Shown one piece after another: positions 18,144-26,292 of a stretch of DNA of 64,000 bases. The translations under genes and the position numbers were made by a program. Origin of the DNA: JAAXQD01 sp963790095 (GTDB lineage: Bacteria; Desulfobacterota; Desulfobacteria; Desulfobacterales; UBA11574); contig CAWBNO010000010.1 of assembly GCA_963790095.1 (NCBI GenBank), forward strand, positions 1-64,000, written 5' to 3'. The notes below the pieces were generated by a model, which saw nothing but the letters and a program-made list of their open reading frames with translations, had not been told where the DNA came from and ran no database searches. Position 1 is the stretch's first letter; the number at the start of each line of letters is the position of its first letter.

Positions 18144-19397
18144 ATGCCAAAACCCAAGATTACGGTTTACGGTGCCCACTGGTGTCCAGATTGCCGGCAG
18201 AGCAAGCAGTTTCTGGGGGAGCATCAGATTCCCTACAGCTGGATCGATATTGAAGCGGACAAATCGGCCGAAGAATTCGTGATGGCGACCAACAAGGGAA
18301 AGCGCATCATTCCCACCATTGTCTTCGCCGACGGGTCTTTTCTGGTGGAGCCCAGCAACGCCGAACTCGCGGCCAAACTGGGATTAAAGACCACTGCCAG
18401 TCACACGCATTATGAGTTGATCGTTATAGGCGGTGGACCGGCGGGTCTAACCGCAGCGTTGTACACGGCCCGGGAATACATCGACACACTGGTTATTGAG
18501 CGAGCAGCCTTTGGCGGACAAGCTGCCGGTACGGAAAAACTGGATAATATGCCCGGATTTCCCGATGGCGTGGCCGGTATCGAATTCTCCCGACGATTAC
18601 GTCTCCAGGCCGAACGATTCGGCGTCGAATTGTTGCAGGCCCAAGAGGTTGAGAAGGTTTACCAGCATTACGATTATCACTGTGTAAAAACCGGAGACGG
18701 GCAAACGTATAGCGGTCGAGCCGTCTTGATTACAACGGGAAGTCGTTATAAGCGTCTTAACGTGCCCGGCGAAAATGAATATCTTGGCGCCGGGGTGCAT
18801 TTTTGTGCCACGTGTGACGGCCCTTTTTACACCGGCCAGCGGGTGGCGGTCATCGGCGGCGGCAACAGTGCCGCCGAAGAGAGTTTGCTGTTAACAAAGT
18901 TTGCCGAACATGTGACCATACTGGTACGAAGTGATGAATTCAAAGCCACCAAGATCATCCAGGAAAGCGTTTTAAGCAACCCGAAAATCGATGTGCGATG
19001 GAATACAGAAGTCAAAGCATTCATGGGGGAGGATTTTAAACTTAAAAATCTTCGGCTCATAAACAATCAGACCGGTTCCGAAGACGAATTGCCGGTCAAC
19101 GGCGCCTTTATCTTTATCGGGCTGACCCCCAACACTCAATTTCTTAAAAAAAGCGGGATTCGGCTGGATCCATGGGGTTTTGTGATTACCGGGCACGATC
19201 TGCTGCACGGGGGTCAGCGGCCGAAAGGGTATGATCATCGGGACCCTCACATATTGGAGACGAGTATACCCGGGATTTTTGCTGCAGGGGACGTGCGAGA
19301 CAAGAGCACCAAGCAAGTAGCAAGTGCCGCAGGTGAGGGGGCAAGTGCGGCGTTGATGATTCGAGAATTTTTAAAGACAATCGGTCCGAGTCTTTAA
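18144..19397 (+). CDS. Glutaredoxin-thioredoxin reductase fusion
   Basis: A 417-residue two-domain flavoprotein. Residues 1-80 are a glutaredoxin/NrdH-like domain with a CPDC redox motif (YGAHWCPDCRQSKQFL) and cis-Pro in RIIPTIVF. The rest is a low-molecular-weight thioredoxin reductase: FAD-binding GGGPAGLTAALYTARE, the active-site CATC (FCATCDGPF), the NADPH site GGGNSAAEES and the closing FAD motif GIFAAGDVRD. The frame is open to a GTG at 18120, but AAAGGGG before the ATG at 18144 and the family N-terminus favour the latter. Presumably the reductase domain reduces its own glutaredoxin domain, which passes electrons to other proteins. Confidence 0.88.
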   Translation: MPKPKITVYGAHWCPDCRQSKQFLGEHQIPYSWIDIEADKSAEEFVMATNKGKRIIPTIVFADGSFLVEPSNAELAAKLGLKTTASHTHYELIVIGGGPAGLTAALYTAREYIDTLVIERAAFGGQAAGTEKLDNMPGFPDGVAGIEFSRRLRLQAERFGVELLQAQEVEKVYQHYDYHCVKTGDGQTYSGRAVLITTGSRYKRLNVPGENEYLGAGVHFCATCDGPFYTGQRVAVIGGGNSAAEESLLLTKFAEHVTILVRSDEFKATKIIQESVLSNPKIDVRWNTEVKAFMGEDFKLKNLRLINNQTGSEDELPVNGAFIFIGLTPNTQFLKKSGIRLDPWGFVITGHDLLHGGQRPKGYDHRDPHILETSIPGIFAAGDVRDKSTKQVASAAGEGASAALMIREFLKTIGPSL

Positions 19398-19441
19398 TAC
19401 CTTATATGGGGGACACCCCGATAATAATGTTTTTTGGATTC

Positions 19442-19477
19442 TCTTCTCCAACTAAATTGGAGAAGAACCTGTTTTTT
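19442..19477 (+). terminator. Rho-independent terminator
   Basis: TCTTCTCCAA (19442-19451) pairs with TTGGAGAAGA (19457-19466) around a five-base loop, with six T at 19472-19477 after a short spacer. It ends the fusion reductase transcript. Confidence 0.8.
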
Positions 19478-19543
19478 AATGTCGGTCCTGTTGTCTATTT
19501 TACGTTAAGGTAAATCTCCGGTGTATGGAAAAAGAGAATAGAA

Positions 19544-19681
19544 ATGTCTAAGCAATATCCAGAATGCCCTTTGTACAATCACGATAACTGTAAAGAGCTT
19601 CATAACCGGAAGGTGTGTGGCATTATCCGTAAAGACAAGAAATGTCTTCGGAAATTTCCGAAATCGAGAAAGAAGGCATAG
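19544..19681 (+). CDS. Small four-cysteine basic protein, unknown function
   Basis: A 45-residue protein with four cysteines (C8, C16, C25, C34), a YNHDNCKEL segment and a Lys/Arg-rich tail (KFPKSRKKA). The spacing suggests a small zinc or iron-sulfur binding knuckle, but no classic CxxC is present. A purine-rich AAAGAGAATAG precedes the ATG. I believe similar short proteins occur in Desulfobacterales, but this is recollection only. Confidence 0.5.
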   Translation: MSKQYPECPLYNHDNCKELHNRKVCGIIRKDKKCLRKFPKSRKKA

Positions 19682-20035
19682 ACAATGCCGAATATTCCAT
19701 GAAATATCAAAATAGAATGTTCACATGGCAAAAGAAAAAAGAAACCCTTCGATCCTGGCGTTTTGACGCCATTGGGTTATTACCTTCATTGCCCAACAAC
19801 CGTGTACCTTATTTCCCACATTCAATTCAATTTCAAATGCTCCCCGTTGCTTTTTCCTGATTAATATCAATTTAATTCAATTGGTTACACAACATTATTC
19901 GTATAATATGTTTTCTGGCATTATATTTGCTGGGTCTTCTTTATTTGGAAGTTATCCTTCGGAACGTCGACCGGAAGGGCAAAAAAACCATATCCATCCG
20001 TTTTGGGGTGGGATTTCCGTACAAGGTGGAAAAAT

Positions 20036-22024
20036 ATGAGGATTGTGGCAATTCTATTCATGTTATTGGAGAGTTTTTTTCTTTTATCCTCGAACGGGTA
20101 TGCCTTGGTCTTGAATGACCCGGTTGAAAAATATTCTTTATCCCGGTGTCTGTTTCCGCTGGTGACCGAGGAATTCGATGGTTGTGGCAATCTTTTCAAC
20201 AACGGCATGATTACCCCATCGCCTTTTTTGACCAAGCCGAGCCGCTCCTTTGGATCCTTTGCCCATGATTATCGGAACCCCGCCGATGCCCCTGTGAAAC
20301 CAACTGAAATCCAACAGGGGTCCAGCTTTACAGATTCGGTCCGTGAACATTTGAGATCCCGGCTCGCAGACCTGCTCCTGAGGCGTAAAACAGAATTTAA
20401 ACCCCATTTGATATCCAATCCGGCATTGATTGTTGACTTCTATGGTCGCCGGAAAATTCACCCCGTATGGATGACCGGAGACCGGTTGAACACCCAGGCT
20501 GAAGTTCTCATCGAAACCATTCGCAGAGCAGACCAAGAAGGACTCGATGCCAACACCTATCATCGAGACGATATTTTCACCTTGCTGACGGATATTGAAC
20601 ACAGCACCGTCATGGATATGTCTGAACCGGCAAAGTTTGCTGAACTTGAACTGCTTTTAACCGATGCGCTGTTTTCATTCGGGTTCAATGTGTCCGAAGG
20701 GATCGTCGAACCGAATTCGAGCAATTTTGATTGGTATATCGAAAAACCCCAAAAAGATATTCCCAAAATCCTTCAAGCGGCATTGAACGATGACAGACTC
20801 GAAGAGCTGGTCGATAGATTACAACCTTGTCATTCAGGATATTTACGGCTGAAGTCCGCTTTGTTGAAATATCAAAATATAAAAAAGTCAGGTTCCTGGC
20901 AGAAGGTGCCCGCCGGCTCAAAAATACGCAAAGGTGACGCTGGAAAACGGATTGTCGCTCTACGTTTGCGCCTGATGGCGTCCAACGATCTTGAGGATTC
21001 CAAAAACGGAAACCCGGAATATTTTGATGACGCTTTGGAAAAGGGGGTTAAAAGATTCCAAGCCAGGCACGGGCTCAAGGTGGATGGAATTGTCGGATTT
21101 AACACACTTTCAGCATTAAACGTTTCGCTGGAAGATCGTATTCAACAAATTAAATTGAATATGGAACGATGGCGGTGGCTTCCCCAAGATTTAGGGGCCC
21201 GCTATATTCTGGTCAATACGGCCGATTTCCGGATAGAGGTGATTGAAAATGAACAGACTTTAAAAACCATCCGGGCCATTGTGGGAAAAAGGAATCGACC
21301 CACGCCCATGTTATCCCGAAAAATGATCTATTTGGAACTGAATCCCTATTGGAATATTCCTCACAAAATCGCTTTAAATGATATATTGCCTTGTATCAAA
21401 AAAGACCCGGACTATCTCATGGATAAAGGTATCCGGATTTTTGAAAACTGGACAGCAGATGCAAAGGAATTAAATCCCGAATCCATAGACTGGGCCAGGA
21501 TCCGAAAAGACAATTTTATCTATAAACTCCGTCAGGATCCCAAATCGTCCAATGCCCTTGGCCGGGTAAAATTTATATTTCCAAACGAGTTCAGCATATA
21601 TTTACACGATACGCCGGCCCGGGAATTATTTGGCAGGACAAAACGCGCTTTTAGTTCCGGTTGCATTCGCGTTGAAAAGCCGATGGAGCTGGCTGCTTAC
21701 CTTTTGTCCGACAATCCAAAATGGGATCTCCAGGGATTAATCGCTGCGGTGGACAGCAAAAAAAACCGGGCAATATCGCTGCCCGCCCCGATAAATATTC
21801 ATATCCTTTACTGGACAGCCTGGGTTGATAACGACGGCATCACCCAGTTTAGAGAGGATATATATGGGAGAGACCGTCAGTTGAAAATGGCCCTCAACGT
21901 GAAAACGACGCCTCCGGACGTGTTGTATGGGAAAAAATCAGAAAAAAAATATGTATCGTCCCGGAATCTGCCGGAAACTAATCCGCCGATCACCCGCATG
22001 AATACATTTGGGTCGTGGTGGTGA
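20036..22024 (+). CDS. L,D-transpeptidase, YcbB/LdtD type
   Basis: A 662-residue periplasmic enzyme that crosslinks peptidoglycan stems (3-3 links) or anchors proteins. A signal peptide covers residues 1-23 (MRIVAILFMLLESFFLLSSN then GYA). A scaffold domain follows, then a peptidoglycan-binding repeat (VKRFQARHGLKVDGIVGFNTL) and a YkuD catalytic domain. The catalytic Cys543 lies in AFSSGCIRVEKP, the SSGC variant known from YcbB rather than SHGC, with the partner His in IYLHDTPARELF. The longer ORF start at 20003 lacks a binding site; AAGGTGG favours the ATG at 20036. It converges with the minus-strand ABC permease copy. Confidence 0.88.
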   Translation: MRIVAILFMLLESFFLLSSNGYALVLNDPVEKYSLSRCLFPLVTEEFDGCGNLFNNGMITPSPFLTKPSRSFGSFAHDYRNPADAPVKPTEIQQGSSFTDSVREHLRSRLADLLLRRKTEFKPHLISNPALIVDFYGRRKIHPVWMTGDRLNTQAEVLIETIRRADQEGLDANTYHRDDIFTLLTDIEHSTVMDMSEPAKFAELELLLTDALFSFGFNVSEGIVEPNSSNFDWYIEKPQKDIPKILQAALNDDRLEELVDRLQPCHSGYLRLKSALLKYQNIKKSGSWQKVPAGSKIRKGDAGKRIVALRLRLMASNDLEDSKNGNPEYFDDALEKGVKRFQARHGLKVDGIVGFNTLSALNVSLEDRIQQIKLNMERWRWLPQDLGARYILVNTADFRIEVIENEQTLKTIRAIVGKRNRPTPMLSRKMIYLELNPYWNIPHKIALNDILPCIKKDPDYLMDKGIRIFENWTADAKELNPESIDWARIRKDNFIYKLRQDPKSSNALGRVKFIFPNEFSIYLHDTPARELFGRTKRAFSSGCIRVEKPMELAAYLLSDNPKWDLQGLIAAVDSKKNRAISLPAPINIHILYWTAWVDNDGITQFREDIYGRDRQLKMALNVKTTPPDVLYGKKSEKKYVSSRNLPETNPPITRMNTFGSWW

Positions 22025-22036
22025 ACAACGTCGCCA

Positions 22037-22831
22037 TCAGGTAACCTCTGTTTTCCGTTCCAGGTATTGTACAAACATGGAGAGGGAAAAGGTCAAAATA
22101 AGATATAAAATTGCACAAACGAACCAGAGTTCGAAGGGTTGAAGGCTGGTGGTAATAACTTCCCGGGTTGCCTTGGTCAGTTCCCGGATGGCGATGATTC
22201 CAAGCAAAGATGAATCTTTGATGAGGCTGATGAATTGACCGGCAAGGGGTGGAAGGATTCTTCGCAGAGCCTGGGGCAGAATAATATACCGCATGGACTG
22301 AATATAGGTCATGCCCAAAGATTGGGCGGCTTCAGTTTGACCGAAATGTATGGATTGGATGCCGGCCCGTACCATTTCCGCAACGTACGCCCCTGTAAAA
22401 AAGGCAAGTGCTGCGACCCCGAACCACAGGGGGGGAATCTGAGCGATTCCCTGTATGGCGAGGATATTATTGACCAGGGTCCCCAAAACAAAATACCAGA
22501 TAAAGATTTGTACCAGCAGGGGAGAACCTCGGATAAACTCAATATAGGTGATTGCAGACCACTTTAATGCAGGGTTGGAGGATATGCGTGCAATGCCGGT
22601 GAACAGACCGATGAAAATTCCAAAAACAATCGCGATAACGCTGACCTTTAATGTCAGCCACAGCCCTTCCATTAAAATGCCGATGCGCCATTTTTTATAC
22701 GTGGCCAGGATATCCCCCGGAGAGACAAGATCTCCTTCAACCACGCGAATATCCGAAGTGGGCACGGTATAGGACTCGGTTTCACCATCGCCGGTTACCC
22801 GGATAAGGGCTTTTTTGTCTTTTTATTGGAT
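22037..22831 (-). pseudogene. Truncated second copy of the polar amino acid ABC permease
   Basis: The permease domain (from KKWRIGILMEGLWLTLKVSV, through EFIRGSPLLVQIFIWYF, the EAA loop EAAQSLGMTYIQSMRYIILP, to the C-terminus) is closely similar to the permease at 23744-24754. Homology continues upstream of any good start codon (KDKKALIRV..., ESYTVPTSDIRVVEGD) until an in-frame TAA near 22829, so about 105 N-terminal residues present in the intact copy are missing. A GTG at 22765 could still start a 242-residue protein with all core helices, so function is not excluded. It lies downstream of the ATPase gene as a diverged duplicate. Confidence 0.7.
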
Positions 22832-23012
22832 TGATTCAATTCTATCTTCAAAATATGTAAAAAACCAAACCGTTATAAAATTTCTCCCAGTTTGTTTACG
22901 ATCAATTAGGGTGTTGGAATTACGCTAGATACGCAGTATGGCAAGAGATTAGTACATATAAGACGAGCCTATAAACTCCATATGGGAATTTAGTACCACA
23001 GGCAACTTTATT

Positions 23013-23747
23013 TTACAGGATCTGGCTTAAAAAAAGCTTGGTCCTTTCATGGGTGGGGTTGGTGAAGAAATGTTCAGGTGTTCCGACCTCTACAACGGCG
23101 CCATCATCCATGAAAATAACTCTATCCGCCACTTCTCTGGCAAAGCCCATTTCATGGGAAACAACCACCATGGTCATACCTTCCCGGGCCAGGTTTTTCA
23201 TGACATCGAGAACTTCACCGACCATTTCAGGGTCGAGTGCTGACGTTGGTTCGTCGAAGAGCATCACTTTTGGCTCCATGGCCAGGGCACGGGCGATGGC
23301 CACACGCTGCTGCTGTCCACCGGACAGCTGGTCCGGATAAACATCGGCCTTGTCCAGAATACCGACTTTTTCCAGGAGCTCCATGCCTTTCTTTTTGGCC
23401 TCTTCTTTGGATTTTTTTCGCACGACTATCGGCGCAAGTATCACATTTTCAAGGACGGTCTTGTGGGGAAACAGATTGAAAGATTGAAACACCATACCGA
23501 CTTCGGCACGAACCTTGTTGATGTCGGTTTTGGGGTCGAGGATATCGATACCGTCAATAACGATACTCCCCTCGTCGGCCACGTTCAGATAGTTCAGACA
23601 TCGGATAAAGGTGCTTTTGCCGGAGCCGGAAGGACCCAGCACAACTACGACTTCTCCTTTATCGACTTTAGCGGTGACATTGACCAGGGCCTTCACCTCC
23701 GTTGAATGACTTTTGAAGGTTTTGGAAATATTTTTAACATCAATCAT
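23013..23747 (-). CDS. Polar amino acid ABC transporter ATPase (GlnQ type)
   Basis: A 244-residue ABC ATPase. Walker A is GPSGSGKST, the Q-loop is in GMVFQSFNLFPHKT, the signature LSGGQQQRVAIARA, Walker B MLFDEPTSALDPEMV and the switch His in VVVSHEMGF. The frame is open to 23825 but the family N-terminus and coupling point to the ATG at 23747, which overlaps the permease stop (ATGA). It is a diverged paralog of the ATPase at 5781. Second gene of the operon after the binding protein and permease. Confidence 0.92.
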   Translation of the reverse strand: MIDVKNISKTFKSHSTEVKALVNVTAKVDKGEVVVVLGPSGSGKSTFIRCLNYLNVADEGSIVIDGIDILDPKTDINKVRAEVGMVFQSFNLFPHKTVLENVILAPIVVRKKSKEEAKKKGMELLEKVGILDKADVYPDQLSGGQQQRVAIARALAMEPKVMLFDEPTSALDPEMVGEVLDVMKNLAREGMTMVVVSHEMGFAREVADRVIFMDDGAVVEVGTPEHFFTNPTHERTKLFLSQIL

Positions 23748-24754
23748 ACAACCAGCTGCCTCCTTTCTAGATACTGTAATAACATTGAAAGTGAAAATGT
23801 CAAAACTAGATACAACAGTGCACATACAAACCAGAGCTCAAAGGGTTGCAGACTGGTTGTAACGACTTCACGGGTTGCTTTTGTCAATTCTCGGACGGCT
23901 ATTATGCCCAGCAGAGAAGAATCTTTGATGAGGCTGATGAACTGACCGGCCAGGGGAGGCAGGATTCTTCGCAGGGCCTGGGGAAGAATCACATGCCGCA
24001 TGGATTTAACGTAGGTCATGCCCAGGGAGCGGGCCGCTTCGGTTTGGCCGCGATGTATGGACTGTATTCCGGCGCGCACCATTTCCGCAACATATGCGCC
24101 GGTAAAACTGGCAAGTGCTGCAACTCCGAACCACAGCGCAGAAATTTGGCTGATTCCATGGTTGGCGAGGATATTGTTAAACAATGTTCCAAGAACAAAA
24201 TACCAGATAAAAATTTGCACCAGCAGAGGAGAACCGCGGATCATCTCGATGTAGGTGATGGCAGACCATTTTAGAGCAGGGTTGGATGAAATGCGTGCAA
24301 GGCCGGCAAACAGGCCGATCGCTATTCCAAAAATGATTGCGATGACACTGACTTTTAACGTTAGCCACAGTCCTTCTAAAAGAATGCCAACACGCCATTT
24401 CTTATAAGACGCCAGTGGGTCTCCGTAGTATATTTGATCGCCTTCTTCTACCCGCAAAGCACTTGCCCGGACGGCGTAAGATTCAGTCCCTTCAAGGCCC
24501 TTTACAAGAACCACAGCATCTTTCCCCTTTTTTGAGATGCTTTGAACTTCACCATCTATCTCCGATTTGGTTTCAATCTGTTCCTGATAGGCAAAGTACC
24601 TGGGAATGCGATACCATCGCCATGTGTAGTCGATTTGTAGTGCGGAAAAGTAGATAGCCAGGACGATTCCTGTCATAATGATGAAAAAAACGACGACCCA
24701 GAAGTAATAGATATTGTCGTGTTTCAGCCCTTTGTGAGTTAACGATGAACCCAT
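23744..24754 (-). CDS. Polar amino acid ABC transporter permease with N-terminal extension
   Basis: A 336-residue permease. Unlike standard 220-residue members it has an N-terminal hydrophobic helix (about residues 16-38, YYFWVVVFFIIMTGIVLAIY), then a soluble periplasmic-looking insert of about 70 residues (WYRIPRYFAYQEQ to RVEEGDQIYYGD), then the normal permease core (LEGLWLTLKVSVIAIIFG, EMIRGSPLLVQIF, EAA loop EAARSLGMTYVKSMRHVILP). The insert is related to part of the truncated copy at 22037, so the extension is a shared trait of the two paralogs. It overlaps the ATPase start by four bases. Confidence 0.88.
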   Translation of the reverse strand: MGSSLTHKGLKHDNIYYFWVVVFFIIMTGIVLAIYFSALQIDYTWRWYRIPRYFAYQEQIETKSEIDGEVQSISKKGKDAVVLVKGLEGTESYAVRASALRVEEGDQIYYGDPLASYKKWRVGILLEGLWLTLKVSVIAIIFGIAIGLFAGLARISSNPALKWSAITYIEMIRGSPLLVQIFIWYFVLGTLFNNILANHGISQISALWFGVAALASFTGAYVAEMVRAGIQSIHRGQTEAARSLGMTYVKSMRHVILPQALRRILPPLAGQFISLIKDSSLLGIIAVRELTKATREVVTTSLQPFELWFVCALLYLVLTFSLSMLLQYLERRQLVV

Positions 24755-24773
24755 CTGTCTACCCCTTGCTGTT

Positions 24774-24823
24774 TAAAGCAGGCCGATCGGACCTATCAGG
24801 TTAGGTCCGTCCGGCCTGCTTTA
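24774..24823 (-). terminator. Large hairpin between binding protein and permease
   Basis: Two stacked perfect stems: TAAAGCAGGCC (24774-24784) with GGCCTGCTTTA (24813-24823), and CGGACCTA (24788-24795) with TAGGTCCG (24802-24809). A very stable structure placed exactly as the hairpin in the first ABC operon, so it probably limits or stabilises expression between the two genes. Only a short T-run follows on the minus strand. Confidence 0.65.
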
Positions 24824-24866
24824 GATTAAAAAAGCGTGAGTGCATCACGCGTCGGCTTATCCATAT

Positions 24867-25694
24867 CTACTGGACATTTTTAATCCAGTCCGTACCCGTA
24901 ATCCATTTGTTGTAGATTCGGTCATACCGCCCATCATTTTTCATCTGGGTCAAAAAGTTGTTGAGCCAGTTGAGAAAATCGGGATCACCTTTTCTAATCG
25001 CCCAGGCAAGGGGCTCAAACGTAAAAGGCTTATCGATAAATACCAGTTTGCCGGCGCCTTGCTGAGCCATAAATACAACACAATAGGGAAGGTCGTATAC
25101 AAAGGCATCGGCTTTTCCGTTAACAACCTCGAGGGCTGCTTCCGGCTCGGTTTCAAAAGATTTGTAGGTACATTTTGGAATCAGTCTTTTTACGGCCTGC
25201 TCGCCGGTGGTGCCGAGCTTCGATGTTACGATGTATTTGGAATCGTTGAGGTCTTTGTAGGATTGAATCTTGCCCTCATGTTTTTTATTTAACAGAATGG
25301 TCTGTCCGATGATAATATATGGGTCTGCAAAATTAATCTTAAGGTTTCTTTCCTGGGTTACGGTCATGCCGCTCATGATAATATCGAATTTTTTTGTGAT
25401 GAGCGAAGGAATGATGCCGTCCCAGGCGGTATTTACCGGAACGAATTTGACCCCCATGGCCTTGGCCATTTCTTTGGCCATATCGATGTCAAAGCCGACA
25501 AACTTTCCTTTTTTGTCCGTCATTTCAAAGGGCATGTACCCGGCTTCAAACCCGACCCGAAGCTCACCATTCTTTAGGACCGATTCCAGTGTAGATTTTT
25601 TAGCAAGATCGATGTCGGCGCCCAGTGCAGAAGTGGAGAGACAAAAGAACATGACAAAAATCGCAGCAATTCCAAAAATAAAACCTTTTTTCAT
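24867..25694 (-). CDS. Polar amino acid ABC transporter, periplasmic binding protein
   Basis: A 275-residue family 3 solute-binding protein. The signal peptide (MKKGFIFGIAAIFVMFFCLSTSALGA) is followed by DIDLAKKSTLESVLKNGELRVG, then YMPFEMTDKKGKFVGFDIDM and GMTVTQERNLKINFADPY, the usual ligand-binding motifs. AGGAGG upstream on the minus strand selects this ATG rather than the longer frame start at 25715. It is the first gene of the minus-strand operon and is followed by a strong hairpin. Ligand is likely a polar amino acid. Confidence 0.9.
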   Translation of the reverse strand: MKKGFIFGIAAIFVMFFCLSTSALGADIDLAKKSTLESVLKNGELRVGFEAGYMPFEMTDKKGKFVGFDIDMAKEMAKAMGVKFVPVNTAWDGIIPSLITKKFDIIMSGMTVTQERNLKINFADPYIIIGQTILLNKKHEGKIQSYKDLNDSKYIVTSKLGTTGEQAVKRLIPKCTYKSFETEPEAALEVVNGKADAFVYDLPYCVVFMAQQGAGKLVFIDKPFTFEPLAWAIRKGDPDFLNWLNNFLTQMKNDGRYDRIYNKWITGTDWIKNVQ

Positions 25695-25764
25695 AACGCG
25701 TTCCTCCTTTGGCATTTTTGACTGTCAATTTAACGGCCAAGATTGATGATTTTTCAAGATTCGG

Positions 25765-25944
25765 TCAATAAGACTTTCCTTCTCTCAAAATTTCTTTTAT
25801 TAGCATGCGGACACCACAGTCCGGGCATTTGGGGATTTCTTCAGCCGGTACGTAAAGAATTTCAGCGCGTTTACATTTGAGGCATATCAGTTCAACCGCA
25901 TTCCCCCCACGCCCTTTCTTTCGTGGTATTTTTTTATTTTTCAC
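25765..25944 (-). CDS. Small zinc-ribbon protein
   Basis: A 59-residue protein starting at a GTG with GAGGAG eight bases upstream on the minus strand. It has a basic N-terminus (KNKKIPRKKGRGG) and two CxxC knuckles, CLKC (residues 21-24) and CPDC (40-43), spaced as in a rubredoxin-like zinc ribbon. It could bind nucleic acid or a protein partner. It precedes the amino acid transporter genes on the same strand but with its own spacing. Function unknown. Confidence 0.65.
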   Translation of the reverse strand: MKNKKIPRKKGRGGNAVELICLKCKRAEILYVPAEEIPKCPDCGVRMLIKEILREGKSY

Positions 25945-26292
25945 GATAATGCTCCTCTATTTAGAGATTTGAAGCCAATCGGAATGATGGAATGATCGAT
26001 TTGTCAGCGGTGGGTTGCTGATTTTCTTGGTGTTATTTTTAATAACAAGGGGAGATGGAGAAATCAAGATTTATTAAAAAACCGTTTTTCGCGAGAGCAC
26101 CGAAGGGCAAGCCGAATAATCTTGACACAACCATTTTAGAATAGATATTATCAAGTTAACAGCCTGTAAAAAAAATGTGTTATCCTTACCATAAAATTCG
26201 AAAACGCCATAGGAGAGGTTTTTTTAAAGCGGTAAACCCGCTGTAAATGGAATCTCGAAGCGATGGTTTGAGTTCAACAATTAAGAGGACCG
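25945..26292. other. Divergent intergenic region with promoter for PPi-PFK
   Basis: AT-rich region between divergent genes. No ORF. A good plus-strand promoter is at 26122-26151; the zinc-ribbon gene's promoter should also lie here. Confidence 0.5.
26122..26151 (+). promoter_or_regulatory. Sigma70 promoter for the PPi-dependent phosphofructokinase
   Basis: TTGACA (26122-26127) and TATTAT (26146-26151) with an 18-base spacer. The predicted leader is about 135 bases. Confidence 0.6.
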
